A stretch of DNA of 64,000 bases from Chamaea fasciata. Its lineage: Eukaryota > Chordata > Aves > Passeriformes > Sylviidae. Both the position numbers and the translations under genes were made by a program. The stretch's first letter is position 1. Every line of letters starts with the position of its first letter. This document shows, piece by piece, positions 41,312-53,224 of this stretch. The stretch is taken from positions 116,578,583-116,642,582 of the forward strand of contig JARCOQ010000002.1 of assembly GCA_029207755.1 (NCBI GenBank). The letters run 5' to 3'. The notes beneath the pieces were generated by a model. That model saw nothing but the letters and a program-made list of their open reading frames with translations. It was not told the origin of the DNA and searched no databases.

Positions 41312-41945
41312 CATGGAATCCCAGCGTGGGTTGGGAAGGACCTTAAATCCCACCCAGTGCCACCCCTGCCATGGCAGGGACACCTCCCACTGTCCCCAGT
41401 GTCCAACCTGGCCTCGGGCACTGCCAGGGATCCAGGGGCAGCCACAGCAAATCTGGGAATTCCATCCCCACCCTGCCGGGGAACAATTCCTGATTCCCAA
41501 GATCCCATCTAATCCTACTTTGAAGCCATTCCCTGTGTCCTGTCCCTCCATCCCTTGTCCCCAGTCCCTGTGCAGCTTTCCTGGAGCCCCTTCAGGCCCT
41601 GCCAGGGGCTCGGAGCTCTCCCTGGAGCTTCTCCTCTCCAGGGGAGCACCCCCAGCTCTCCCAGCCCGGCTCCAGAGGGGCTCCAGCCCTGCAGCGGCTC
41701 CATGGCCTCCTCCAGACAGGCTCCAGCAGCTCCATGTCCCTGTTTTGGGGCCCAGACCTGGGCACCCTCCAGGTGGGGTCTCATGAGAGCAGAGAAGAGG
41801 GGCAGAATCCCCTCCTCACCCTGCTGCCCTCACTGTGGGATGCCCCAGGACCTGCCCTGTGCCCCCTGGGGGCTCTCCCTCACTCCCACCCTGCCAGCTC
41901 TCCCCAGACCCGGCTGTTCTCCAGCTGTTCCCGGCTCCCAGCCAT
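41312..41945 (-). mobile_element. CR1 LINE, long 3' copy
   Basis: It continues from the terminus ('atggaatcccagcgtgggtt') through 'cccagctctcccagcccgg' to the more internal 'gggtctcatgagagcagag' and 'gctgccctcactgtgggatg'. It is about 630 bp and the longest continuous CR1 recognised here. Confidence 0.9.
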
Positions 41946-42254
41946 CCGCTGCCCCCATTTAATCATTGACAGCACCTCCAGCCTTCCCAGCACTGGTGTT
42001 TGCTCTGCTCTGTTTGACTTTCCACAGCAGCGCCCAAGGCAATAATGGACAGAGCAATTTTTCTCCAAGTGCTTTCCAGCTGTCGCTGCCTTTCCCCACC
42101 TGCATTTCCTCAGCCCTGGCCCTGCTCCCTGTATTTGCCATCCCAAAATTCCATTTTGCCAGCAAACAGTCCGAGCTGTCAACATCCCCTCCACAGCAGC
42201 ACCAGCACACGTGGGCTGGGAGCTCCAGGATGATCACAGGGATGTGAAGTTTCT

Positions 42255-42618
42255 GCTCTGGAGCTGGGCTGGGAGAGCTGGGCGTGCTCCCCTGGAGAGG
42301 AGAAGCTCCAGGGAGAGCTCCGAGCCCCTGGCAGGGCCTGAAGGGGCTCCAGGAGAGCTGCAGAGGGACTGGGGACAAGGGATGGAGGGACAGGACACAG
42401 GGAATGGCTTCAAAGTAGGATCTGATGGGATCTTGGGAATCAGGAATTGTTCCCTGGCAGGGTGGGGATGGAATTCCCAGATTTGCTGTGGCTGCCCCTG
42501 GATCCCTGGCAGTGCCCAAGGCCAGGTTGGACACTGGGGACACTGGGAGGTGTCCCTGCCATGGCAGGGGGGTGGGATGGGATGGATTTAAGGTCCTTCC
42601 CAACCCCTTTTTATGATG
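42255..42618 (+). mobile_element. CR1 LINE 3' copy facing the 41.3 kb copy
   Basis: It shares the rare 'ggcttcaaagtaggatctga' wording with 41,318-41,690 in inverted orientation, so the two can pair over about 370 bp. The tail reads 'ccttcccaacccc'. Confidence 0.9.
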
Positions 42619-43655
42619 ATGAATAAATGACACTGCCCCACTTCATTCTTATCCTGATCAGCATTTGCACTTTGTACCTGTCTCACATTTTAGTCCCACG
42701 TCTGACATTCCTTTGCTATCAGCTGACCCCACACGGCCCCACCAGGGATTCAGCTGGGCTTGTGCTGATGGATTTGAGAGATTTTCTTCCCAGGAAGGGA
42801 GAAGTGTCTCTGCAGCAGCACAAGTTTCTTACCAGTAAAACTTCATTTGCTCCGCAGGACAGAAAAAATGGGTCCAAGGAGTTGAAGGAGTTAAGGAGAC
42901 TGACTCTGCACTGGAGTCTGATCTGGGATACTCTGGTGCATTCCACTGAGATATTTGTCCTTTTTTTCTGTTTTAGGATCAGCTACTGAGCTCCTCTGCT
43001 CCTGTACCCTGGGATTTCACTGTCCTGTGAAAGTGCAGGGAACTTTCCTGTGATCCAACGTGAATGGCGTGATCCTGTGGGCAGTCCCGCGTTCCTTGGG
43101 AAAGTTTGCTTTGTCCTGGGAATGGGACATGGGCTGATGTCCTGACCTAGTCTGGGGACACCAAATCCTCTGTTTACGCCTCCATATCCTCACCACCAGA
43201 CAGAGCAGCCCCTGGCTCCAGGAAACAGATTCCATACATTGATCTCAGCCCTGGGAATGCAGCAGCTCCTCAGCGAGGCCAGGATGGGCTGGATGGCTCA
43301 AGTACAAGACGTGGGACACCATGAAGGGATAGAGGGCTTTTCAAAAGATGAGAAGAATCTCCCAAAATGCAGCTTCTGAGTTTCCCCGGATCTCCACCGA
43401 GTGTCCCAAATTTGGGGCTACCTGCGAAGACCCGGGTCCCACGGCAGGAGGTGGTGGTGTGATGTGGTCCCTGAAGATGTGGAGCTCATCTGCTCTGAGG
43501 GGAGCTGAGATGCTCTGTCAGCTCAAACAAGGAAACTTCAAACCAAATCCTAACCCCAAACCCACGTCCCAGATCCCAAACACTCGGGCTCAGGTTTCCC
43601 CTGAGGGGTGGGCCCCGGGGAAGTGTTTATAGCTTTTTAGGTCATGCAGAAATAA
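42619..43655. other. Intergenic, nothing assigned
   Basis: No supported feature. Confidence 0.4.
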
Positions 43656-43657
43656 AC

Positions 43658-43835
43658 CCTCAGCTTCTGCCCTGGGCAGCTCTTCCAGGGCTGGACAATC
43701 CTTTCCAGGAAGAAATTTTCCCGATGTCCACCCTGAGCCTCCCCTGGGCCAGCCTGAGGCCGTTCCCTCTCCTCCTGTCCCTGTTCCCTGGGCTGTCCCC
43801 TCCTGCCAGGAGCTGTGCAGAGCCACAGGGACCCC
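43658..43835 (-). mobile_element. CR1 LINE fragment
   Basis: It contains 'cagctcttccagggctggac', 'cctgaggccgttccctctcc' and 'tcctgccaggagctgtgcag'; the 3' terminus is missing. Confidence 0.8.
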
Positions 43836-44269
43836 CAGAGATAACAGCACAGAACCATCTATCCACCAGGAGCACAGGCTCTGAGATCACTCAGCATCAC
43901 AGCTGCTGATGTACCAGTTATAAATTCCCCTGGATCTCTCTCCCGTCCCTTCTGGAAGCAGAGTCATCTGACAATGCTTTGCCAGATTGAATTTTGACCA
44001 GTTTGATGACATCCCCGTGATTTATTTTGAAGAGATCGTTGCAGAATTGCGGCGTAATGTTGTTACTGCCTCTCCTCACAGCTCTGCCCTCATTTCCTTG
44101 CGTTCTTAGTGAGGTGCCTGGTGCAATACTTTCCAAAAATCCCATTATAACAGAGTGATAAGGGAGAATGGACACATTTGGCCTTATGAGAATGGAACTA
44201 CTTCAAGCTGCAGAGCACAAGATCTGCTGAGGAGATCAACACGTGGACTCTTTTAAACCTTCTCAGAAT

Positions 44270-44368
44270 TCTATCCCTGGAAGTGTTCCAGGCCAGGTTG
44301 GAACAGGGTGAGTTTTAGGGTCCCTTCCTGCCCAAACTGCTCTGGGATTCTCTGATTCTGCGGTCTGG
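44270..44368 (+). mobile_element. Short CR1 tail
   Basis: 'cctggaagtgttccaggcca', 'gaacagggtgagttttaggg' and 'gggattctctgattctg' make up the last 100 bp of a CR1. Confidence 0.8.
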
Positions 44369-44878
44369 AATTCGGTATCTTTAAACTCTGTGAAACAGGG
44401 CGAAGAAAAACGTGAAGTTCATTCACCACCCACGGACCTCAACCCTGCCTCCTTGATCCAGATGTGGCCAGGCAACCTGGAAACCCTTAAATTAATTCAT
44501 TCTCGCAAGGAAATCCCCCTGCAGAGCAGACTGCAGCTGTCCCTGTCCCTGAGAAGCACAATGGGTCCATCTGGCCCATTCTGGGCACCCCGGGAATGCA
44601 CCAGAAATCAAAGTGGGCTTTTCAGTGACACTTTCTGTTGCTTTGGCAGAGCGGATGCCTCTCCACAGGTGATGCTGGGTTCCTGGTGGGGCTGTGCTGG
44701 GCATGGGGAGCCTGAGGAGGAGCCACCAGGAACGATTTTTGTGCAGGAGTCCCAGCGTGGTGCTGGGTGTGGGGAGTGGGCACTGCTGTCCTTGGCACCA
44801 CCCAGCAGCAGGAGTTTCACAGCTGTGCCCGATGTTCCTTCCCCATCAGGATAAATTTATTGCATCCCAGTTGTTATT
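44369..44878. other. Intergenic, nothing assigned
   Basis: No supported feature. Confidence 0.4.
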
Positions 44879-44879
44879 T

Positions 44880-45310
44880 AGAATCACAGAGTGTCCTGAG
44901 CTTCAGAGACCCACAGGATCATCCGGTCCCACCCTGTCCGTGCCCAGAGCCCCAACAATCCCCCCCGGGCATCCCTGGCAGCGCTGTCCAAAGGCTCCTG
45001 GAGCTCTGGCAGCCTCGGGGCCGTGCCCATTCCCTGGGGAGCCTGGGCAGTGCCCGGCACCCTCTGGGGGAAGAGCCTCGCCCTACAATCCCCCCTCAAT
45101 CCCTGCTGGCCCAGCTGCGGGCGCTCCCTGGGCGCTGTCCCTGTGGCAGGAGCAGAGCCCGGAGCTGTCCCTGCGCTGCCCCTCGGGAGGAGCTGCAGCC
45201 CCGGGGAGCTCTGACCTCGGGCTCCTCCAGGCTCAGGTGACCCGGTGACCTCGTGGGGCCCCTCCACACCCTTCCCCAGCCCCGTGTCCCTCCTCTGGAC
45301 ACTGTCTGAG
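44880..45310 (-). mobile_element. CR1 LINE copy, near-duplicate of the 28.4 kb copy
   Basis: It opens 'gaatcacagagtgtcctgag'. The core matches 28,480-28,700 almost base for base, and this copy continues further inward ('ggctcctccaggctcaggtg', 'cccctccacacccttcccc'). Confidence 0.88.
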
Positions 45311-45862
45311 GTCCCTTTCACTTGCAGCTCCCAGCCAGCCCTCCCTGCCTGGCAGAGGTTTGGGCCGCGCCTGCCGTCAGTCTCTATTTCAGGCAGTGAC
45401 CCCGGGCTGTGCCTCTGAACCTCTCTGCCCTCTCTGCTCAGTCCCCGCTGTTTGCAGATGTCTCTGGGACTGTTTGATTTTCCATCCCGCGCACTAAAAG
45501 CGGAGTCTGCTGCCTGCACAGCCTCACTCCCTGCGCCCGGGGCATTTTCTGAGCCCCCCGGCAGGTTATTTCCCTGATGGAGCAAGCCAGGCATTAACTG
45601 TGTCAATGTTTGCCCCCGAGGAGCTCATTCCCTTGGCAGGACGGGTGTGGGGCTCAGGGCAGCACAGGAAATTGGCTGATTGCACTTGGCTGTACCTGGG
45701 CTTTGTGCTGCTTTCGGTTAAAGCCACCAATTCCCTCCTGGAGCTGCCCCAGTGCCCTCAGCTCTGCGGGTCTGAGACAGGAGCCTGGGCTGCACTGGGA
45801 GCGTCTCCCGCTGTTATTTCTTCCATGGTCAGTGTTAAGGTCACCCTGTTGTTCATAAGATG

Positions 45863-46172
45863 ATGAATCCCAGAATCCCCAAATCCCTGAGGCTGGAACA
45901 TCCCTCCCAGCCCAGGCAGTCCCACCTTGTCCCCAGCCCGGAGCTCTGAGTGCCACCTCCAGGTGACACCTGCAGGGACGGGCACTCCAAAGCTCCCTGG
46001 GCAGCCCCTGCCAAGGCCTGAGCACCCTTTCCATGGGGAAATTCCTGCTGCTGGCCAAGCTGAGCCTCCCCTGGGCCAGCCCGAGGCCGTTCCCTCTCCT
46101 CCTGTCTCTGTTCCCTGGGAGCAGAGCCCGACCCCCCCGGCTGTCCCCTCCTGGCAGGGACTTGTGCAGAGG
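45863..46172 (-). mobile_element. CR1 LINE copy
   Basis: It runs from 'gatgaatcccagaatcccca' through 'ggcctgagcaccctttccat' to 'cctggcagggacttgtgcag'. Confidence 0.9.
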
Positions 46173-46858
46173 GAGAAAATGGAAAGGCAAGAGAAGGGGA
46201 AGGGGAAAGGGAAGGGGATGATTTGGTTGGAAGGAACCTACAGCAACTCAGTCGATCAGCCTGACCACTCTAAGGAAGCTCCTGTAGAAATCGAGACTGT
46301 CAGAAAAGGAATTTTCAGCCCTGAGCAGAGACAATAAAGCAATACGGAAAGGGCTGTAAGATAAATAAATGGGAAGGAGATGATCCACATGGAATCAGTA
46401 TTCAACTCCACTCACACGACGTGAACCAGGAAGGGGAGGACACACTCTGAAAATGTCAGCATAGCAAAGATATATTAAAGAACATTTATAAGTAGGTATT
46501 TGAGGTCACTGCCAGCACAGACCTTTCCATGATTTTGATCGAGCAAAAAAGTACTTTTGAAAATGAGCTTATAGTGGAATAATGGAACTCATCACTGCTG
46601 GATGTGGTGGGATCCCAAAGGATGTGTAAAATGATCAGACAGGTCCACAGGTGAGAGATTTTTTTGTTTTCTATGAAACACGATGGCTGAGGTGCTGCCT
46701 TCCGCTCAGGAAAGCTCTGAATTGATTGCCAGATGCTGGGACACGTGCCAAGGGATTGATAAACTGAAAATGACCCTCCTGAATGGCCATTAATAGCCAC
46801 TCCCGGTGGCAGGATGGCAACGTGGAGCATACTTTAGTTTCCTCGATAGAATAGCGCT
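46173..46858. other. Intergenic with short purine-rich tract
   Basis: 46,178-46,218 is an A/G-only style stretch ('gaaggggaaggggaaaggga'). The rest is unique-looking and moderately AT-rich. Confidence 0.4.
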
Positions 46859-46859
46859 C

Positions 46860-46990
46860 CAGAGGGGTTTGGTTGGAGGGGAACCTTAAAGCCCATCCCG
46901 TTTCACCCCTGCCATGGGCAGGAACACCTTCCACTAGAGCAGGCTGCTCCAGCCTGGCCTCGAGCCCTTCCAGGGACAGGGCAGCCCCAA
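46860..46990 (-). mobile_element. CR1 LINE 3' fragment
   Basis: 'ggtttggttggaggggaacc', 'ttaaagcccatcccg' and 'gcaggctgctccagcctggc' identify a reversed terminus. Confidence 0.8.
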
Positions 46991-47447
46991 CTTGCCTGAA
47001 TCACCCTGTTGCACGGTGTGAGGTAGCTCCATCTTACCAGATGTGCTCCAAACCCTACAATTCCTCTGCTTGGTGCCTCCAGAGTGGCCCGCACCAAGCT
47101 TCCCTCAGGGATGTCTCCCTGCTGTGCTCCCACCGAGCCACTCCTGCTGCTTTTCTGCCAAATTCCCTCTCCCAGACACGTGGGAATTGCTGTGTGTGGG
47201 GAGGGGGGTGAGCAGCTCTCATTTGTTTTCCCGTCTTTAAGAAAACCACCAGAATTTTCCCAGGAGCCCAGCGGGGGTGGGCACAGGCACAGGCTCCACC
47301 TGGCACCCGGCAGTCTGTGCTGGGAGAGTTCATGGCTGAGCCGGTCCCTAAAACTGCCTCTGCAGGGCAGGGTTCAGGGATCAGTGCTGAGAGGAGTGTG
47401 GGAAGGGATGGTCGGGGGCAGGAAAAGGGGTGGAGGCTTGGTCAGGG

Positions 47448-47875
47448 AGTCACAGAATCCCAGAATCTCCAAATCCCTGAAGCTGGAAAAGCCCTCCCAG
47501 CCCAGAGAATCCCAGCTGTGCCCACCTTGTCCCCAGCCCAGAGCTCTGAGTGCCACCTCCAGGTGCCACCTGCAGGGACGGGCACTCCAAAGCTCCCTGG
47601 GCAGCCCCTGCCAAGGCCTGAGCACCCTTTCCATGGGGAAATTCCTGCTGCTGGCCAAGCTGAGCCTCCCCTGGAGGCTTGAGGCTGATCCTCTCCTCCT
47701 GTCCTCCCATGGGAAAACCTTTCCAAGGCCCCATCCCTGGAGGTGCCCAGGGAAGGCCTGGATGTGGCACTGGGTGCCCTGGGCTGGGGACAAGGTGGGG
47801 TTCAGGCACAGGTTGGACTCAGCGGTCTTGGGCAGCTTCTCCAAGCTCAATGATCCCAGGATTCTGTGAATTTCC
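47448..47875 (-). mobile_element. CR1 LINE, probably two overlapping copies
   Basis: 47,448-47,705 reads as a reversed copy; from 47,715 the text 'cctggaggtgcccagggaag' to 'ctcaatgatcccaggattct' reads as the + strand end of another. The two abut head to head. Confidence 0.75.
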
Positions 47876-48039
47876 TGGTGCCCATGGAGGGCCGTGCCCC
47901 AGCACGGATGAGTTTACAGCTGTTTTTTGGGGCCAGAGGCCGCATTTCCTGCAGACACCTCACGTGAGACAAACCCATTTGCTCCCCCTGGCCTGGTTCA
48001 GGCACAGAAATCGTGGTTCAATTCAGTTCCCGCCCCACA

Positions 48040-48480
48040 GCTGAGGGGGCAAAGACAAACTTATTGCCACAAGACATCTTGGCACAGACGGCTCCTGGGC
48101 CGCCCGAGGGGTCACCCGGGGCTGTGTTTGCCTTTGCGATACCCAGTTAGCTTTTATTGTGCCATATATTGTGATTTTAATTAAACATTTGGTTATTACC
48201 GGTCAAGGGGAGACAGCCAGGACTTCCCCTCTGTCATTCCCTCGGAGCCACGCAGCAAGCGCTCCTCTCGCAAAATTTATCATTTCCACTCCAGGTTTAT
48301 CCTCCCAATAAAGATTACGTGTATTGCCAGCACCGCGGCCGCGGCACCGCCAGCCATAAATCACCGGGAGCCATAAACATGTCACCAATAAACCATCGGG
48401 AGAAAATCCTGCCTGCCGGGAGAGCGGCTTAAATGGAAGCGCTCATTTACTGCACACACACTCCTCCCGCTGTTTGCGCA
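48040..48480. promoter_or_regulatory. AT-rich block with clustered CCATAAA/CAATAAA motifs
   Basis: CAATAAA at about 48,306 and 48,388 and CCATAAA at about 48,353 and 48,371 occur within 90 bp. These match the binding pattern of posterior HOX and CDX proteins. The block lies directly upstream of a TATA/CCAAT promoter-like segment. Functional assignment is inference. Confidence 0.25.
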
Positions 48481-48504
48481 CGGGAGCTCCGCGGCTCCCG
48501 GGTG

Positions 48505-48670
48505 ATTGGGCAGGGTCAGCCTTATAAACACGGCCCCCGGACACGGGCACGGACACACGGACACGGGCACGGGCACAGGGACACACGGACACACGGACAC
48601 GGCATCCCCCGCTGCTCCTCCACAGGGCTGAGCCTGCGCCGGCCCCAGAGCCCCGGCACCCCCGGTAAGT
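48505..48670 (+). promoter_or_regulatory. Candidate promoter and non-coding first exon
   Basis: An inverted CCAAT box (ATTGG, 48,505-48,509) precedes TATAAA (48,523-48,528). About 135 bp downstream is a perfect splice donor, CCG|GTAAGT, with the GT at 48,665. The would-be exon contains a GGACAC-type short repeat (48,536-48,602) and no ATG frame of note. No downstream exon was identified, so the transcript is hypothetical. Confidence 0.3.
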
Positions 48671-48699
48671 GCAGACAGCTCCTCCTGCACCCTGGGGTG

Positions 48700-49548
48700 G
48701 GACAGTGACACGGGTGGCAGGTATATGACAGTGACACGGGTGGCAGGTATATGACAGTGACACGAGTGGCAGGTATATGACAGTGACACGGGTGGCAGGT
48801 GTGGCCCCCAGTGCTGGTCCCCTGCACCCTTTGGTGGCACAGTGACATGGGTGGCAGGTCTGGGACAGTGACACGGGTGGGGGTGTGGGACACTGATATG
48901 GGTGGCAGGTATATGACAGTGACACAGGTGGGGGTGTGGGACACTGATATGGGTGGCAGGTATATGACAGTGACACAGGTGGGGTGTGGGACACTGACAT
49001 GGGTGGCAGGTATATGACAGTGACACGGGTGGCAGGTATATGGCAGTGACACGGGTGGGGTGTGGGACACTGATATGGGTGGCAGGTATATGACAGTGAC
49101 ACAGGTGGGGGTGTGGGACACTGATATGGGTGGCAGGTATATGGCAGTGACACGGGTGGCAGGTGTGGGGCGGTGACACAGGTGGCAGGTATATGGCAGT
49201 GACACGGGTGGGGGTGTGGGACACTGATATGGGTGGCAGGTATATGGCAGTGACACGGGTGGCAGGTGTGGGGTGGTGACACAGGTGGCAGGTATATGAC
49301 AGTGACACGGGTGGCAGGTATATGGCAGTGACACGGGTGGGGTGTGGGACACTGATATGGGTGGCAGGTATATGACAGTGACACAGGTGGGGTGTGGGAC
49401 ACTGATATGGGTGGCAGGTATATGGCAGTGACACGGGTGGGGTGTGGGACACTGACATGGGTGGCAGGTATATGGCAGTGACACGGGTGGCAGGTGTGGG
49501 GCGGTGACACAGGTGGCAGGTATATGGCAGTGACACGGGTGGGGGTGT
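48700..49548. repeat. 26-bp minisatellite with a longer compound unit
   Basis: The basic unit is 'ggtggcaggtatatgacagt' plus 'gacacg'. It alternates with a second form containing 'gtgtgggacactgatatggg', making higher-order units of about 47-52 bp. The minus strand stays open in three frames (CHIPATHISVPHP-like text), an artefact of the array. Confidence 0.95.
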
Positions 49549-50890
49549 GGCCCTGGTGGTCCCCGTGGTGGCCGCGGGTGGGATGTGAGGACAGAGGGGC
49601 CCTTGGCCTGTCTGCTGGAGCCGTGGTGGTGGTGTCCACGGGCTGAGGCTGCTCCCCAGCTCTGGGGGCCATCCCAGCTGTGGGGATAGCCCGTCCCTGT
49701 CCTGTCCCCCGGTGTCACCAGGCATTTGGGCTCTCTGGGAGCTGCACCCCAGGGTCCCTCTGCTGTCCCTGCTCCCTTTGCTGAGCCCCCGCTTGGCTGC
49801 TTGGGCGGGCAGCGATGCCGGTGTGAAAACAGCAACGTCTCCTCTTCGGGGAGCAGCAGATTTCTGAGCCCCACCCAGCCCCAGCCCAGCTCCCCAGGCC
49901 CCGCTCCTGCCCTCGCTGACAGGAACCCTTAAAACACCAGAATTCTGAGTTGCAGGTGAGCATCCAAGTCAGACACAGGCGAGAAACCAGGAGGTGGCTT
50001 TAAAGGCATGAGGAGGGACGACACCGTGTCCTCCATGAGGGCTCTGCATTGGTGCCTCTCCTCCCAGGCAGGCTGGGCTGCTCCTGGGGAGCAGGAACAC
50101 CTCAGGCACTGAGCACAGACACCCTCTCTGGCTGGCTGGCTCAGCAGCCACCTCCCAGGGCTGCCACGAATGTGTCACCTGCTGTCCTCCAGGAATGGGA
50201 GGTTTGCTTCCTCCTCAGGGCTCGGCTGCACAAGAAAGGTGCAACTGCCATCCCACGACAGCCAGCCAGGAGAGCTTTCCTGGCCTGGCTCTGTGGCTCT
50301 GTGATTCTGTGGCAGGCACGTGTGTGCTGTAGGTTGAGCTGTGTGTTACCTGTGCACGTACAAATGCAGGTGGACAAGCGTGCCTGGGCGCTTCTGGGTT
50401 TTGTACATTGTATGTGTGTGTATTTATCCGTGTCCCTCACAGACACACACGCGGCACGCGGAGGGGAGTGGAATCTGTATCTGTAACCTGTTGGGGCACA
50501 TGACAAAGCAGAGCAGCTCAGAGGGAACAGAGTGAATAAATCCTGTTTCTGAGTGACTCCTGCACTGTGGCGGGAGTTGCTGCTCTTGGACAGAGTCGGG
50601 TTTGAGGGAAGGTTTTCTTGTAAGTGAAGCGTCTCCTACAGACCCAGGGAGTTCTCACCAGTCCCTTCTTTCCGTGGTGCTCTAACAGTCTCTTTATCCA
50701 CCTCCATATTCCTGGAAAACTGTTGCATCTCAGTGTCTTTGAGAGTTATGGATGTCTGCCAGGAGCTGCGCTCAGGCACACAGGCCTGCACACACTCAGA
50801 TTTTTTAGGTTTTCAGGTTTTTAAGCCAGGCTTAAAACTTTTTAACTCAGATGTGACTGAGTTGCAGGAGTCAGCAGGCTGATTTCACTG
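49549..50890. other. Intergenic, nothing assigned
   Basis: No gene or named repeat is supported. A GT-rich stretch at 50,400-50,450 is a weak microsatellite. Confidence 0.4.
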
Positions 50891-50894
50891 CTCA

Positions 50895-51068
50895 GATCAC
50901 AGAATCGTGGAATGGTCTGGGTAGAAAGGGACCTTAAACCTCATCCAGTGCCACCCCTGCCATGGCAGGGACACCTCCCACTGTCCCCAGTGTCCAAGCT
51001 GGCCTTGGGCACTGCCAGGGATCCAGGGGCAGCCACAGCTGCTCTGGGCACCCTGTGCCGGGGCCTGT
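50895..51068 (-). mobile_element. CR1 LINE 3' fragment
   Basis: It spans 'agatcacagaatcgtggaat' to 'gctgctctgggcaccctgtg'. Confidence 0.9.
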
Positions 51069-51830
51069 CCCCCTCCAGATGCTGTTGCACTGGCAGAAAG
51101 GGGCAGCTCTGACTTTCGGGGAGCTCGGAGCCAGCAGCCAGGACCAGAGCAGTTTCCTTTGGTACCACCAGGCTCTGTGGAACCATTGGGGGATGCAGGA
51201 GCTGCCCACCCAGCCCAAGCCCCCTGTGTGCTGCCCAGGCTCTCCTGAGGAAGGGCTGAGATTGTCCCCTCAGCACCTGGCACGGCAGAGCTGCACCTCG
51301 GGGGGATTCTGATACCAGCACGTGGCTCTGCCCTGCCTGGAGAAAATCAAATGGTTTTGGGTTTTCCCCAGGTCCCATCAGTTATGTGTTGCTTTTACCC
51401 TGGAGCAGGAAGATGTTTGTCCTTGCTGAGGATTTATTGTCACATTAGTCTCTCAAGCTGAGAATCTAATGAAGAAAATCGTATTAGGAACCTAATAAAT
51501 ACGTCATGGAAGAATTGTCTGTTATTCAAAGATGAGCTGTGTTACAGCAAACCCTCTGGCCATAATCCAGGCACACTGAGACCCGACTTTTGTATCCTGT
51601 GGAAGGTGCAGGAAGACTGAAGCCACAATTTTTTTTTTAGTATTTTTTTGCTTTAATTAACTCATCTTGTGCATTTGCTGCTTTCCCCCACTCACCCAGG
51701 GGGTCACTCTGTCCCTGAGGGGCTCAGAACCCTGCCAGCCTCTCCAGCGTTGTCACAGGAAATGCAGGAAACTGGATTGTCCAAGGCTCGGAGGTTCACT
51801 GGATAACTCACGTTGGAGAGGCTTCTGAAG
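51069..51830. other. Intergenic, nothing assigned
   Basis: AT-rich from 51,400 to 51,670. No supported feature. Confidence 0.4.
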
Positions 51831-51831
51831 A

Positions 51832-52340
51832 TCTCTGGGCCAACATCCGCCTCACGCTGGGCCAGCTGGGGGTTCTCATGGCTTTGTCCGGCTGGGTCTT
51901 GGAAACTTCTGTGGATGGAGATGTGCAGCCTCTGGGCAGCCTGCTCCCATGCTTGATGGGGAAACTTTTCCCATTTTATTCGGCCTAAACATCCCTCATT
52001 TCAGCTTCCACCTCCCATCCCTCTTCCATGCTCTGCTGTGAAGATCCCGGTCCAGCCTCCTTGATGCCTCCTTGGAGGTGGGGCAAGGCTGCTGCTGGAT
52101 CCCTGCAAACCTTCTCCAGGCTGAGCAAGCCTCTCTCCTGGATCCAGGGCGTTCTCCACCCCACCTGTCCCCCTGGCCTCCTGCAGAACTCACTGGAGCA
52201 GACACTGCTGGATTTCTGCCCAGGCCTCCCTCCCCTCCCACCCCGTGTAAAACACCCACCACATCCCGTGTGCCCCCTCCCCTCCAGCTCATTCCCAGAG
52301 ACTTCCCCAGGTTCCTCCCCAGGCCTCTGAACCTGGAACA
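51832..52340 (-). mobile_element. CR1 LINE, diverged copy
   Basis: 'gggtcttggaaacttctgtg', 'cagcctctgggcagcctgct' and 'gggaaacttttcccatttta' are the reversed text of an older CR1 subfamily. Similarity fades after about 52,230. Confidence 0.6.
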
Positions 52341-52564
52341 CCTTGTGCCCTGCCTCGTGCTTGCCGGTTATCAACAGGTGTCCCAGGCACCACACAGAGC
52401 CTGTGTCCCTGTGGGCGTTTGCTCATTTATTCCCCTGCACCTGCAGTGAGGTTGTGAAATGAGCAGGGCTTGGGTGTGAGAACCACCGAGAGTCCACCTT
52501 GCCCTGGGAACCATCTTCTGAGTGAGAGCAGGAGGGTCTGAGTGGCTGATTCTCTGTTCTGCTG

Positions 52565-52740
52565 GAAATCCTGGAATCCCAGACTGGTCTGGATCGGGAG
52601 GGGCCTTAAAGACCATCCTGCTCCAACAGCTGCCACGGGCAGGGCACCTTCCGCTGGGCCAGGCTGCTCCAATCTGGCATTAAACACTCGCAGGGATGGG
52701 GTGGCCACAGCTTCTCTGGGCAGCCTGTGCCAGTGCCAAC
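52565..52740 (-). mobile_element. CR1 LINE 3' fragment, diverged
   Basis: 'ctggaatcccagactggtct', 'ttaaagaccatcctgctcca' and 'gggccaggctgctccaatct' identify it. It lies about 490 bp upstream of the OR51-like gene. Confidence 0.8.
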
Positions 52741-53224
52741 AGATCTTGCGTTTGTTTCCAGTGCTGATTTCCTAAATAAGAAGCGTCAGGGTTAAACTTT
52801 CACAATTTTCACGCCTTTTGATCTCCAATTGGCATAAAAAAGCAGCCTTGGCTTACCAGCTGGGTCATGGTTGGGATGAGCATGGAAGAGGCATTTGCTC
52901 ACTCCACAGAGCATCTCAAACTCTGGAATTTGGGGATGACTGTGAACCAGTGGATTGTTTTAATTTTCATTCTGAAGTATTTCTTCTTTATTTTCCCTCG
53001 TTTTCAACACAAAACATGCTTCCTTTTCCTTCAGAGTAGGATTTCATGGATACACAGGAGTGCAGCCCTATGTGACACCGTTCCCAAAGAGCCCAGGGCT
53101 CCCCGCAGAGGCTGGTGGGGAGGTGGAGGGATGTGCAGCTCCCCTGTTCAGCGGAGAGTCCGGCTACGTGGAGTTTGTGTTGTTGGTCTGTTTTAGGTCT
53201 AGGCCATGTGAGAGCTGAGCTGGG

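Noticed and set aside
48382..49874. Three overlapping minus-strand frames of 409-450 codons
   Set aside because: All are translations of the 26-bp array; being open in all three frames at once argues against coding.
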